From positions 39,707-103,706 of the IMG/VR virus record IMGVR_UViG_3300033146_002139: 64,000 nucleotides of DNA. The stretch is one strand, 5' to 3'. Under the pieces are notes generated by a model. That model worked only from the letters and a program-made list of their open reading frames with translations, did not search any database and was not told where the DNA came from. How positions within the stretch are numbered: the stretch's first letter is position 1; the number at the start of each line of letters is the position of its first letter. The position numbers were made by a program, and so were the translations under genes. Below are positions 51,376 through 60,939 of this stretch, in pieces. Origin of the DNA: a virus.

Positions 51376-51833
51376 ACTCGATTCTCCCATTCTGATTTTA
51401 CAAATTCAGGTCGTAGTGCTAAATTATCTTCTAGGTCCATCTCATAAGATACAGCCCTTTTGCTCCACCTACTATCAAAATCAGAATCTATAAGAATTAT
51501 TTTTTTTGCGTAGGCAGATAATTCTGCAATCTGTGTGTCGCTATATTGTGAAACTTCTTCGCCGTACCATAAGTAATCATATTCAATATCTCCAACTTCG
51601 TCAATCAAAAAAAGCTGTATATTTTCTCGAAGTTTATTATCTAAATATCGTAATCCCATTTTTTGAAAACTTAGTTCGAGTTCTGTCTTGACTGTTATCA
51701 CAATAGGCATTTGACATGTTTTGATATAATCCGCAACAAGATGTGATTTTCCCGTTCTGTGAACTCCGTAGAGATATGTTGCATAATTATCGTTTATTTT
51801 TCTTTTCACATATTTTTGTTTATTTGATAACAT
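51372..51833 (-). CDS. Small P-loop ATPase
   Basis: A protein of about 153 residues starting after GTAGGAGAAAAA. It has a Walker A motif (GVHRTGKSH), a Walker B motif (LFLIDEVGD) and a LIDSDFDSRW stretch that may be a sensor. Size and spacing resemble small thymidine-kinase-like or AAA-like P-loop proteins of phages; no exact family is given. It overlaps the adenylyltransferase gene by four bases, which suggests linked expression. Confidence 0.6.
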   Translation of the reverse strand: MLSNKQKYVKRKINDNYATYLYGVHRTGKSHLVADYIKTCQMPIVITVKTELELSFQKMGLRYLDNKLRENIQLFLIDEVGDIEYDYLWYGEEVSQYSDTQIAELSAYAKKIILIDSDFDSRWSKRAVSYEMDLEDNLALRPEFVKSEWENRV

Positions 51834-51848
51834 TTTTTCTCCTACCAA

Positions 51849-52043
51849 TTAGATTTCTATTTCTTGCTCTTCTTTTTCTGCTTTATTTATAAGAGGACAT
51901 TTTTTTGGAATCTTATCATTTCTTCTGTAAATAAATAAGTCTAGTTTTTTACAAAACTCGTCTTCTGCTTCACCTTTTTCCGCAAGATAAGGGCATTCTT
52001 TACAATTCCTAATCTCTAATATTTTTACTATTTCTTTTTTCAT
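51849..52043 (-). CDS. Small Cys-containing protein
   Basis: A 64-residue protein with four Cys (CKECPYL, FCKK, KKCPL) that may bind one zinc ion, and an acidic C-terminus. Function unknown. It lies directly after the stop of the gene at 52044. Confidence 0.5.
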   Translation of the reverse strand: MKKEIVKILEIRNCKECPYLAEKGEAEDEFCKKLDLFIYRRNDKIPKKCPLINKAEKEEQEIEI

Positions 52044-52373
52044 TTAAAGCTCCGTTAAGTCATACTTTTTTATGAAAAAATCCAGATGGTTTATATTCAT
52101 GTTTATCCATAAAAAATAACTAGGACTATTCATTGTTGAGAAACCTGTCTCAATGTATTCTTCTCTCCAGTGCTCCTTCCTGTGAATAAAAACAGTATGG
52201 CATTTGTTATTATACATTCTAATTACTTCATTAAAAGACATATCTATCTTTTGCCTTGCCATAGACTTTGTGCAATCTAAAATATCAACTCTAACCTCAA
52301 AAGCTTTGTTCTTAGCATCTTTAAATAGCTCTATCATATTGATTTTTTTTATATCGTAAAACTTATGGGACAT
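52044..52373 (-). CDS. Hypothetical protein
   Basis: A 109-residue mixed alpha/beta protein without recognised motifs, ending KYDLTEL. Ribosome binding site AGGAGGTTCAG. It lies in a run of small tightly packed genes. Confidence 0.45.
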   Translation of the reverse strand: MSHKFYDIKKINMIELFKDAKNKAFEVRVDILDCTKSMARQKIDMSFNEVIRMYNNKCHTVFIHRKEHWREEYIETGFSTMNSPSYFLWINMNINHLDFFIKKYDLTEL

Positions 52374-52389
52374 CTGAACCTCCTTGTGA

Positions 52390-52620
52390 CTAAATTTTTA
52401 CATTCACCTTGAAAGCGTTACTTGATATAGGGGTTATTGATATTTCTTTTTCAAAATAGATGTTGAGAGATTTTTCATCTAATGTTTCGCTCATGGAAAA
52501 TCTCTCTCCTTGGCAAGTAAATCTTTTGGTCTCGCTTGTGTTATATACTGCATCTTCAAGCTCCTGTACTCTCTTTTGGAGTAAGACTATATATTCTAAC
52601 AACTGTGCTTTATTCTTCAT
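52390..52620 (-). CDS. Small coiled-coil protein
   Basis: A protein of about 76 residues starting MKNKAQLLEYIVLLQKRVQE, after the AGAGGAAG ribosome binding site. The first 30 residues form a coiled coil and the rest is beta-rich. It overlaps the Cse60-like gene by about 11 bases. Function unknown. Confidence 0.45.
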   Translation of the reverse strand: MKNKAQLLEYIVLLQKRVQELEDAVYNTSETKRFTCQGERFSMSETLDEKSLNIYFEKEISITPISSNAFKVNVKI

Positions 52621-52846
52621 CTTCTTCCTCTTTTTCTTCATACATTATTAAAGCAGAATGAATACTGTACCCACCTCTTGTGCTAGTTGAAGAACCTCCA
52701 TAATGATTGGTAGTGGTCCGTGTCTCTGCAACATCAATAACAGTATATTTTATATCTACAATTTTACTATAAAGACTCTTTTCTAACCATGTATTTATGA
52801 TTTCATCTAAATTCCCTTTGTGTGTATAAACTTCAATTACTCTCAT
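52610..52846 (-). CDS. Cse60-like small protein
   Basis: A protein of about 78 residues. The pattern VIEVYTHKGNLDEIINTWLE, then KIVDIKYTVID and SALIMYEE, follows the small Cse60 family first named in Bacillus sporulation and common in phages. The family has no known activity. The C-terminus is acidic. It overlaps the methyltransferase stop by four bases. Confidence 0.55.
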   Translation of the reverse strand: MRVIEVYTHKGNLDEIINTWLEKSLYSKIVDIKYTVIDVAETRTTTNHYGGSSTSTRGGYSIHSALIMYEEKEEEDEE

Positions 52847-53726
52847 ATTAAGCACCCCTCTTGCTTGTAGTTTGTTATCAACACTTCTATGCTTGTATTT
52901 TTTGTTTTACTCTTTAATTGGTAATTTGAATTTGAATAATCAGCAGTTAGGAAGTTCACTTCATACCCCCTTTTGTCAATCCATTCTTTTAGTATCGTAT
53001 TATCTTTGCCTTTATGATGAATAACGTTGGATAGTGCAAACTTTACACTTCTTGAATTTAGACTATCTAAAATTTTGAGCAATTCTAATTCTTCCTTTTC
53101 CGACCATCCTTTAAAACCTCTTTTTCCGTCATTGTAAGAGCCAGTTGATATTAGGTATGGAGGGTCACAATAAACTAAATCATCTTGATTTAATATGTCG
53201 AAATTAAAATCCTCGAAGCTTAGGTTTTCAAATTTAATATCTTTTGTTTTTAATAGTAATATAAAATCAATAAGATTTTTTTTCATAACCGCATTGAAAG
53301 AACTCCTATTTTTCCCAAAAGAAGTATTAAAATCGTGACTATTATTAAATCTAATCTGATGGTTAAAAGAATAAGCTATCAAAACAAATAAATCCAATGA
53401 ATATCCTGTTTTGTTATAGAAACTTCTAAACGAATTATACCCCTCCTTATTAGATAGCGACAACCCATACTCTTCTATTCTTTTTTCTATATGCGTTATG
53501 GAATTTTGAATATCCTCTAATACAAGTGTCTCAAATAGGTCTACCAGGTAAATAAGGTTATCGTTAAACACTATCTTTTCAGCTTTTATATTCGCCCAAC
53601 ATTAAAACCTCCTGCGAATAAATCAACAAAAATATCAATGTTAGATGGAAATAGTGGCAATATTTGCGGAAGTAGTTTAAACTTCCCACCAGTGTAGTTG
53701 ATTGGTGATTTCTTAAGCTCTTTCAT
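52843..53726 (-). CDS. dam: Dam-type N6-adenine DNA methyltransferase, frameshifted near its N-terminus
   Basis: The start at 53726 reads MKELKKSPINYTGGKFKLL and reaches DLFAGGFNVG (motif I) before a stop at 53586. The -1 frame carries on from ANIKAEKIVFNDNL and holds motif IV (CDPPY) and SNVIHHKG to the end at 52843. A product of 294 residues joined at GGGCG (about 53595) would be a normal Dam of the DpnM class, which methylates adenine in DNA. The break is either a mutation, a sequencing error or a programmed -1 shift. No classic slippery heptamer is present. Confidence 0.75.
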
Positions 53727-53745
53727 CTTAGCTCCTGTTTTCATA

Positions 53746-55440
53746 TTATCCTATCCTGTATATTTCTTTTTCATTTATAACGGAAAAATATTTACTGTGT
53801 TTTTTGATATTGCTCTCGCCTGTTACTATTTCACAGTCAAAGTCTTTGTAGATATTCTTCTTGTAAGAAAATCCTCTTATCTTCTTATCTTCCGGTATAA
53901 AAATAATATTATTATTTAAGTCGAGATTGTTTAATGATGTATGATACTTTATTTTATTTGTATGATACTCTATTGCATATTTTGACATAATGTAAGTATT
54001 AAAAATACCTTTATCATCTTCTGTAATATACAGCCAATTACCTGTTACATCGTCATGATGAAAGCTCCAATCAACTATTTTTCCAAATGCTCTTATTTCC
54101 TGCATATATCCGGAAATATTGATTACTTTGTAATTATCGTACATATTTACTATGGCGAATACGTCCCTATTTACAACTTTAAACATACTGTTTATAGAAA
54201 GATGTGCTAGGGTAGTTTCAGATGTATAGCCTTCAAAAACAGAAATCTCTACAAGAGTTCCGCTTAAACTATGGTAATATATCTTATCATTATTTACTAT
54301 GATATCAGAATTATATTGTTTTTTTACTAAGTTTCCATGTAGTGTAAAATTAGATTTTGTAGAAACAATCAAATCGTGCTTCTTGACTTGCTTTGTTTTG
54401 TAAAACTTTATTCCGGTCTCATACTTGTATATCCCTATTTTATCCGGAATAGACTTTATCATTCCATTGTCGCTAAGATAGATATCTTTGTTTATTATCA
54501 TGCTTATGTCATCATTTTCAAACATCAACACATAAGGTATTTTCGATTTAGAATCAACTTTTACAGGAGTTCTTAATATCTCTGCATTTTTATTACAAAT
54601 AGGACAACTGTCGAAATCAGCATAATAATAACTATTACAATCCTTACAATGCTTGTTTTTCCCCAAAAAATCATTAATTTGAGGACCAACAGAAATTCGC
54701 AATTTAGATTCAAATATTTCTTTTAACTTGTGCAGTAATATCGGAGATATAAACTCATAACTACCTATAAACTTCGGAATTCTAACATCATCATTACCTA
54801 TAAGAGTTCGCCTTCTTTTTATCCTTTCTACTATGTTCATATCTGGGTTAGTAGTCCCTCCGAAAGGGTGAATATTTGCTAACATCTTAAATGTTAGTAT
54901 TGCAAAAGAAAACCAATCAGTTTCTTTAGAAAAGTGACTATCCGTCAATAAGGGGTCTTTAAATGTTTCCATCGCAACATCACAATCAATTCCAGCAACA
55001 CTCCAACTGTCAGTATCAATAAAGCATATGTTGTTGTACTTATCGAATAAGATATTGCTATCATTTAAGTCTCCAACAACTACACCATTCTTGTGTATTT
55101 TTGTTAATGCAAGTTCTATTGCTACTAATAGCTTTAATACTTTAACCGTATCTATCTTATTGGCTTTCCTAAATTTTTTATTCCCAAGACGCTTAATCTC
55201 ATCTCCATCAAATACATCCATAGAGTAACCAATAAATTTATTGTTGTTATCGTATATAATATCCGTAGGAAAAGATGCGGAACGACCTTTAAAGCTCATT
55301 AAGACATCTATTTTTTTCTTTTTACTATCCATATCTATATGAGATTTGAAAATCTTATATATGGATTTTTTAGATTTATATATAATCCCCTCACCACCTT
55401 CAGCTATTGGGTTTTTGAGTTTATTTTTCTCTACTAGCAT
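53746..55440 (-). CDS. Protein kinase-like protein with zinc ribbon and beta-propeller-like tail
   Basis: A 564-residue protein. The Gly-rich loop is AEGGEGIIYK (13-22) with a Lys at KSKKSIYKIFK. The catalytic loop is GDLNDSNILF and the metal motif is IDTDSW (in place of DFG). A zinc ribbon follows at about 262-285 (CKDCNSYYYADFDSCPIC). The last 260 residues are beta-rich repeats like a small propeller. Kinases with this zinc ribbon accompany PP2C phosphatases and vWA proteins in TerY-P type triads, and both are present here. It likely phosphorylates Ser/Thr. Confidence 0.75.
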   Translation of the reverse strand: MLVEKNKLKNPIAEGGEGIIYKSKKSIYKIFKSHIDMDSKKKKIDVLMSFKGRSASFPTDIIYDNNNKFIGYSMDVFDGDEIKRLGNKKFRKANKIDTVKVLKLLVAIELALTKIHKNGVVVGDLNDSNILFDKYNNICFIDTDSWSVAGIDCDVAMETFKDPLLTDSHFSKETDWFSFAILTFKMLANIHPFGGTTNPDMNIVERIKRRRTLIGNDDVRIPKFIGSYEFISPILLHKLKEIFESKLRISVGPQINDFLGKNKHCKDCNSYYYADFDSCPICNKNAEILRTPVKVDSKSKIPYVLMFENDDISMIINKDIYLSDNGMIKSIPDKIGIYKYETGIKFYKTKQVKKHDLIVSTKSNFTLHGNLVKKQYNSDIIVNNDKIYYHSLSGTLVEISVFEGYTSETTLAHLSINSMFKVVNRDVFAIVNMYDNYKVINISGYMQEIRAFGKIVDWSFHHDDVTGNWLYITEDDKGIFNTYIMSKYAIEYHTNKIKYHTSLNNLDLNNNIIFIPEDKKIRGFSYKKNIYKDFDCEIVTGESNIKKHSKYFSVINEKEIYRIG

Positions 55441-56042
55441 GATATCTCCGATGTCGTAAGTATGTAGTCCAAAATACCCCTTAGTGGTTTTGTTTTTTGA
55501 AACAAGATAAAATCTGTTTTTATCTTGTCTAGTTGTTTTCTTATTTCAGTTCCATCTGATTCGTTTCCAATATTAAAGATTTTGCTTACTACGGTAAGAG
55601 TGCATTTGTAATATGCTCCTATAGACCTTCCTAGATTATCATAAAGAACATCTTCGTCTACTAGTTTTTTACTGCCATACAGTTTTAAAGATATGTATAT
55701 TATGTTTTTAGTATCATCTATGCCATACGAACAGTTCTTCATATTATGAAAAGCATCGTAAATATCTTGAGACAGCCAATAGTAAAACATCCATTTATGG
55801 CTAAAAGACTTAATTCTGTATCCTTCGTAGCTAGTATCTTTGACCGGAATTACAACACTGGGACTTCCTAAAAGATTTGCAGAACAAATGGCTCTTTGCG
55901 GAGATATTATTTCCAGGCATTTAGTTTTTGGATTTTTAACTTTTTTATAATTATAATTAAATAATACAACTTTCCAAAATCTTTTACTAAAAATTAAAAA
56001 TGGTAATGATATGGTAATGTCTAGCAATGATGGTTTATTCAT
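55434..56042 (-). CDS. Hypothetical protein between kinase and phosphatase genes
   Basis: A 202-residue protein with an N-terminal hydrophobic stretch (LLDITISLPFLIFSKRFWKV) and no recognised motif. Its overlap of seven bases with the kinase start and eight-base gap to the phosphatase gene make it part of the same unit, perhaps a substrate or adaptor. Confidence 0.45.
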   Translation of the reverse strand: MNKPSLLDITISLPFLIFSKRFWKVVLFNYNYKKVKNPKTKCLEIISPQRAICSANLLGSPSVVIPVKDTSYEGYRIKSFSHKWMFYYWLSQDIYDAFHNMKNCSYGIDDTKNIIYISLKLYGSKKLVDEDVLYDNLGRSIGAYYKCTLTVVSKIFNIGNESDGTEIRKQLDKIKTDFILFQKTKPLRGILDYILTTSEISC

Positions 56043-56050
56043 ATATTCCT

Positions 56051-56725
56051 CTATAGTATAAAAGTTATATCGTCTTTAAGTTTTTCTTTGTTTATATTTA
56101 AAAACCTTTTCATCTTGAATGTTTCCCTGTTTATAAGTAGTGTCTCAAACTTTGGTTTAATATTTTTATTTCTTAGCACATACCTAAGTCCGTCAGTAGC
56201 CACTCCCACATCTTTGAAATCCGTGTCAATATTTATGTGTCTTATCTTTATATCTTCAATAGTGATTAAGTCTTTATATGCTTTTTTATTACTTATAAAA
56301 TTATACATATAGTAAAACGGATATTCCCCATTGTCAATACAAGTGTAATCAATAACTCTTTCTTCTAAAGTAAAAAAATAACCGTCACCACAGTAGAATA
56401 TGTCTGTTTTTTCTCCATTCTTCTGAGCTATAAATATAGTAAATGACAAATAATCTCTAAGGTCTTTATTTGAGGAACCTGTAGTTTTTATTATTACAGC
56501 AAAAATACTATCTATTAGATAGGTTATAAAATCCAGGTTCAGTGCCACTTCGGCTTTTTCTGTAGCCTCTTCAAATATCTTGCAAAACAATTTAGCACCT
56601 ACCTCAGAATGTTGTCCGGAGGAACAACCATCTACAACAACCTTATACCTGTCATTTTCAAAGCCATAATCCTGATTATTGATTCCATACTCAATATGTT
56701 CCGAACCTGTTTTATTTATAAACAT
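56051..56725 (-). CDS. PP2C-type protein phosphatase
   Basis: A 224-residue protein with the metal-binding pattern of PP2C enzymes: VVDGCSSGQHSE near 30, CGDGYFF near 120, GVATDGLRYVL near 178 and the ending DDITFIL. It dephosphorylates Ser/Thr residues with two divalent metals. It lies next to a kinase gene on the same strand; kinase and phosphatase would act as opposing pair. Confidence 0.8.
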   Translation of the reverse strand: MFINKTGSEHIEYGINNQDYGFENDRYKVVVDGCSSGQHSEVGAKLFCKIFEEATEKAEVALNLDFITYLIDSIFAVIIKTTGSSNKDLRDYLSFTIFIAQKNGEKTDIFYCGDGYFFTLEERVIDYTCIDNGEYPFYYMYNFISNKKAYKDLITIEDIKIRHINIDTDFKDVGVATDGLRYVLRNKNIKPKFETLLINRETFKMKRFLNINKEKLKDDITFIL

Positions 56726-56733
56726 ACTCGCCC

Positions 56734-56988
56734 CTAGTTTGGTTGTCTTGTAGTTGGATGTTTCTCTGCTTTTTCTGCTAAAAGAATTACCTCATCAGCA
56801 AATTCTTCATCGAACTCTCTTATAGATTTCGCATATTCTCTTAGAGCGGGTCCCGCATTTACATCTTTAAGCTTTATAACAAAAAACTCGTCTTCTTCGT
56901 TGTCTCCCCATTCAATCTTATTTGTCCTAAGATTTATAAGTGCATACTTGCCTCTTCCATTTTCGTTCTCGTTTTTATCTAACTTCAT
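56734..56988 (-). CDS. Small acidic protein
   Basis: An 84-residue acidic protein with GKYALINLRTNKIEWGDNEE at its centre; a small beta unit followed by helices. No family. It is directly upstream of the phosphatase gene (8 bases). Confidence 0.4.
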   Translation of the reverse strand: MKLDKNENENGRGKYALINLRTNKIEWGDNEEDEFFVIKLKDVNAGPALREYAKSIREFDEEFADEVILLAEKAEKHPTTRQPN

Positions 56989-56996
56989 AAATCCTC

Positions 56997-57710
56997 CTAA
57001 ATTGTTATTTTATCCAATAAAACTAAGACCCTGTAAACAAACATATCTATACTTTCGTCTTGGTTTTGATTAAATTCTTTTATCCACTCATTATGCTCGT
57101 AACCAACCATTTTATACGAATAGTGAATATCAATGTGATACCCATATCCTGCTGTAGAAAATTTGATATTCTTGATGTATTCATTAACTCTCTCTGGAAA
57201 ATCGGTCTGCCATCCTGACAATTCTTTATCAGTGTCACTTCCTATAAATTCTCTTAGAGAGGACAGTCCTTGTCGTAGAAACCATACAACTCCAACACGT
57301 CCTCCTATATTTTTTGTTATATTTATATCTACTTTTCCCGGTATCTGTGTTTCAATAGGAATGAGCTTATATTTTCCTAAAAAAATATTATAATCCGTTC
57401 TCCATTGTTCTAATAATTGTATTGGAGGTTTTTTAATGACTGCATTGATAAAATAAAACTTTATCATTTCCGTGTTATCACAAATAATATCAAGTAGATT
57501 GGTGTGGCTATCGGTGTTATTGTGTGAATAGTCAAACATTAGCTTATCAACTCCGTATCTATCCCAATTAGATTGCTTCTCATACGACATCCCAGTCGCA
57601 AGCATCCAATTTAAAATTTCAAGATTGAAAGATAAATCACTTGAAATCTTATTGTCAAATAATTTCTGAAAATAAACTCTTTTTCTCTTTAAAACTTTTC
57701 TAAATTTCAC
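56997..57710 (-). CDS. Hypothetical protein
   Basis: A 237-residue protein with a basic N-terminus (MKFRKVLKRKRVYFQKLF) and aromatic-rich middle. No recognised motif. It is packed between small acidic proteins in the same operon. Confidence 0.45.
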   Translation of the reverse strand: MKFRKVLKRKRVYFQKLFDNKISSDLSFNLEILNWMLATGMSYEKQSNWDRYGVDKLMFDYSHNNTDSHTNLLDIICDNTEMIKFYFINAVIKKPPIQLLEQWRTDYNIFLGKYKLIPIETQIPGKVDINITKNIGGRVGVVWFLRQGLSSLREFIGSDTDKELSGWQTDFPERVNEYIKNIKFSTAGYGYHIDIHYSYKMVGYEHNEWIKEFNQNQDESIDMFVYRVLVLLDKITI

Positions 57711-57721
57711 GATTCCTCCTT

Positions 57722-57952
57722 TTAATACAAGTCTTCTGCTAAATCTTTTAATTTGTCGTTTAAATCGTCTAAATCGGGCAGTGGCTCTTTCAATATTCCA
57801 ACTATCTCATTGACTCTACTTTCAATATCGTCAATAAAATCTTTGACCTTATCGTGAGAAATCATATTCTCCAACATCTCATTTTCTAGTATTTCATCTG
57901 TATTATAATCTCTTATATCTATAGATTCGCTTAAAATGTCTTGTCTATTCAT
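57722..57952 (-). CDS. Small acidic helical protein
   Basis: A 76-residue protein with about one third Asp/Glu and a heptad-like pattern, with no recognised family. Highly acidic small phage proteins can mimic DNA or bind basic host proteins; nothing specific shows that here. Confidence 0.4.
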   Translation of the reverse strand: MNRQDILSESIDIRDYNTDEILENEMLENMISHDKVKDFIDDIESRVNEIVGILKEPLPDLDDLNDKLKDLAEDLY

Positions 57953-57961
57953 CCGTCTCTC

Positions 57962-59593
57962 CTAAAACTGAATTTTTTCCATTCTTATATGGTACGAGTT
58001 TTTTGTTTCTTTTTCTATGTAAAAATCAAACATCTCTCCATATTCTTTATATAATTTATTTATACTTATTTTGTCGTAGAGATGTATTACATTTATATCT
58101 TGTCTGTTTGCTTCATAGTTAGAATCAATAGTTCTTGTTAGAGAGTGTGCTACTATTCCATTTCGGGATACTGACATTTCTAAAGAATCTTTATCGTCAA
58201 TACATTCTTCAACTCTATATGTGTCATATTGCTTTGGAATGTTAAATCTTATAGTTTTAAATATATTTACTATATAGGCAAATATGTCCAATCCAACAAT
58301 TGGAAGACTGTTTAAAAAAAAGACCTCTCTATTGCCCATACAGTTCTCGAAAAAACATTCTTCAGAAAAGTAAGGGTCTATATTAAATATTTGAGATATA
58401 TTATTTCCTGCTCCTATATAATAAGAATTGTCAACTATCTCATGCTCTCTTATATATCTTTTTGGAGGATTGTAATTATTCCAACATCTGTCTGATACAA
58501 CCTTTAACATATCGACTATACTATTTGAAAATAAGAACCATCCTGCATTTTTAGAGTAATATGCTATATTTTGCTCTGTAAACTTGTCTTTAATTTCGCA
58601 CCCGGCAGGAATATACGAAACAAACTCTACATCCCAACTTTTGTCAAAATGATATGCGTTCCTTGGTCTGTGAGAGTGTACGGCATACTTACTTTTTGAT
58701 ACTGCCACTGGGTCGTATGAGGAAAGAATATTGTCTCTATTATGAAATTCTAAAAGTGTTTTTGCCCCATTACTTATCTTGTCAGAATGCAATCTAGCTA
58801 GTTTTTTGTTGTTCCCTCTTTTTGATATATATAGCCTGCCATCCGAGATAACAGAAGCACTTCCATGTCCTTCTTCATCAACAGCATATTTTACTAACTC
58901 CATAAATCCTAGAACTTTTGATATATCAAAGTTTCCATCAATAAAAAATTGCTTATATTCTGTCGTTACTGTAGGTTTTGACTCTATAGCTGTTATTATG
59001 TCGTTCACCATCTCAGACCTATTCTTGTGTTCGTAATATCCTGTTTTATGCACAACTACAACATCTTTTAGGTTGTCAGGATGATTCCATATTACGACAT
59101 CTGCTTTAGACTCTTTTTGCAAAGCGATAGCATCTAAATAAGACTTATCTGAACACTTGAATCCTATCAATGTCTTGTATGGTGCAACTTCTTTTATTTT
59201 GTTTATAATCCTAGGACACAATTCGAATTCTACTGTAAGTTTTTTATTGCTATAAGCCCTGCTATTTATCTTCCCTTTAAAGGGTCTTGATGGCATAAAG
59301 TTGGCAACTGCAGCACCAAGAATAATACCATTGTAAAACTTTGTATCTATTTGCGACTTCATCATATCGAGAACTTTTTCCTGATAATCCATTACATCAT
59401 CAACATCTACAAATTCATATCCGTTTGTGTCAATTTTATTGTATTTCCATTTAACAAGAGTGATGTCATATTCACTAGAAAGTTGATTTGCTAATGTAAT
59501 CATTGACTGTCCTGCAAATCTATTTGAAATGTATTTAACTATATCTAGTTTTGACGGTATAGAGCCAAGTGTTATTATTATATTCTTTTTCAT
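57962..59593 (-). CDS. CoaB-like (phosphopantothenoylcysteine synthetase) domain fused to class II aldolase-like domain
   Basis: A 543-residue protein. Residues 1-205 follow the CoaB/PPC synthetase pattern (NGIILGAAVANFMPSRPFKG, KTLIGFKCSD, ADVVIWNH). Residues about 225-390 resemble class II aldolase/adducin folds (GHGSASVISDGRLYISKRG, VHSHRPRNAYHF, SYIPAGCEIKDKF, NAGWFLFSNSIVDML), including the paired His. The final 150 residues are unassigned. I know of no standard enzyme with this order. It could act on pantothenate or a related phosphosugar cofactor. It starts after AAAGGAAGATAGA. Confidence 0.6.
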   Translation of the reverse strand: MKKNIIITLGSIPSKLDIVKYISNRFAGQSMITLANQLSSEYDITLVKWKYNKIDTNGYEFVDVDDVMDYQEKVLDMMKSQIDTKFYNGIILGAAVANFMPSRPFKGKINSRAYSNKKLTVEFELCPRIINKIKEVAPYKTLIGFKCSDKSYLDAIALQKESKADVVIWNHPDNLKDVVVVHKTGYYEHKNRSEMVNDIITAIESKPTVTTEYKQFFIDGNFDISKVLGFMELVKYAVDEEGHGSASVISDGRLYISKRGNNKKLARLHSDKISNGAKTLLEFHNRDNILSSYDPVAVSKSKYAVHSHRPRNAYHFDKSWDVEFVSYIPAGCEIKDKFTEQNIAYYSKNAGWFLFSNSIVDMLKVVSDRCWNNYNPPKRYIREHEIVDNSYYIGAGNNISQIFNIDPYFSEECFFENCMGNREVFFLNSLPIVGLDIFAYIVNIFKTIRFNIPKQYDTYRVEECIDDKDSLEMSVSRNGIVAHSLTRTIDSNYEANRQDINVIHLYDKISINKLYKEYGEMFDFYIEKETKNSYHIRMEKIQF

Positions 59594-59784
59594 TCTATCT
59601 TCCTTTATAAATTAACACCTGCGTACACGCATCTTCAACCTCCATGGTTGACGGAATAAGCATTTAATTAGTTATGAATAGTTTTAGATATCGTATACTA
59701 TTGTTACTAATATTATCGCAACAGAAAGCTGGCTAATTAGACCCACGAGATTCCGTTTCATTTTCCCAAAGTGTTTTTATATTC
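59594..59784 (-). other. Non-coding gap with hairpins, possible leader RNA
   Basis: 190 bases between pncB and the CoaB-like gene. On the - strand it has hairpins CAACC/GGTTG (59636-59650) and TGCG/CGCA (59620-59631) near the ribosome binding site, and the sequence GCAGGTGT-T-AAT, close to the T-arm-like part of the RNA at 40066. Two short AUG-started frames of 24 and 22 codons are also open. No riboswitch class is recognised. Confidence 0.35.
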
Positions 59785-60939
59785 CTATATTTCGTATATC
59801 TCTTCTAAATAGTTTAAGTAATTTTTGCTTTCCGACATTTTCTTCCCAGGAGTATCCGATATTTTAGCAACAGGAAATCCGTTGCATTTTGTCATTTTTA
59901 TCACAATTCTTGGAGGCTCTACGTTGTCACAATCGTTTGTTAAGTACGTTCCAATTCCTGCAGAAACCTGTATTTCTTGATGAAAATTCATATGCAATGC
60001 AATTGCTTTTGAAAAATTAAGACCATCGGAAAATACTATCGTTTTTGTTCTAGGGTCGATACTATTAGCTTCGTAATTTTCTATTATCATATCTCCGTAA
60101 ACAAAAGGGTCTCCAGAGTCATGTCTTACTCCATCAAATAATTTCATCATACCTAATCCAAACTCTTTTAAAAATACTTTAGAGCTAATGGTGTCTGTAA
60201 GTGCAATACCTAATTTCCCTTTGTATTCGTCATTCCAATTTTTAAGAGCTTTTGCTTGGTGTCCTTGCAATCCATATAATACTTGGTGAGCCATTATATA
60301 TTCGTGTGCCATCGTACCTATTGGTTTAATATCAAATTGTCTAGCCAGGTGAATATTGCTCGTTCCTGTGAAGTATTTTTTTGCTTTGCTCTTAAGGATT
60401 TCCGATATAAAATACTCTTGACTCTCAAAATTCAATCTCCTCCTAGTACCAAAATCTGCAAAAGAGAAATCTTCCGGAGCGGTATTTTCAAGATACTTGA
60501 TTTTATTGGCGGTGTTTATCTTGAAATTTTCCATGTCAACTTTTGGGAGACATAGTATCTCGCTTATTATAGCAAGGATAGGAACTTCAAATAGTATAGT
60601 TTGCAACCATGGCCCTTTAATCTTTAATTCTAGCACACCCTTTTTTCTTATAACGGAAACATATTTTCTTGGTTGTAGTCTGAAGATATTTAAAAAATCA
60701 ACAAAATCATCTTGCAAAAAATCTATTGATTTTAAGTAATCATATTCTCCGTAAGATAAAGATAATGTTTCTAGCTTGTTGATTTCTTCTTGTATTTTAT
60801 CTGCTTGTTCGTTTGTAACAAGATGTTTTCCTCTGTTTATAAACTTATACTCAACACTTGTAGTCGAGAATTGGTGAAAAACAATTTGCATTTGGGTTAT
60901 TTTGTAAAAATCATTATCTAGTAAGCTTTCAATCATCAT
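59785..60939 (-). CDS. pncB: Nicotinate phosphoribosyltransferase
   Basis: A 384-residue protein of PncB length. Landmarks: LLDNDFYKITQMQIVFHQF at the N-terminus, GTMAHEYIMAHQ with the catalytic His, VRHDSGDPFVYGD and TIVFSDGLNF for phosphate binding. It converts nicotinate and PRPP to nicotinate mononucleotide, the first step of the Preiss-Handler route. NadM-like and NadE genes in the same region supply the next two steps. The Met-Met start is ambiguous by one residue. Confidence 0.93.
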   Translation of the reverse strand: MMIESLLDNDFYKITQMQIVFHQFSTTSVEYKFINRGKHLVTNEQADKIQEEINKLETLSLSYGEYDYLKSIDFLQDDFVDFLNIFRLQPRKYVSVIRKKGVLELKIKGPWLQTILFEVPILAIISEILCLPKVDMENFKINTANKIKYLENTAPEDFSFADFGTRRRLNFESQEYFISEILKSKAKKYFTGTSNIHLARQFDIKPIGTMAHEYIMAHQVLYGLQGHQAKALKNWNDEYKGKLGIALTDTISSKVFLKEFGLGMMKLFDGVRHDSGDPFVYGDMIIENYEANSIDPRTKTIVFSDGLNFSKAIALHMNFHQEIQVSAGIGTYLTNDCDNVEPPRIVIKMTKCNGFPVAKISDTPGKKMSESKNYLNYLEEIYEI

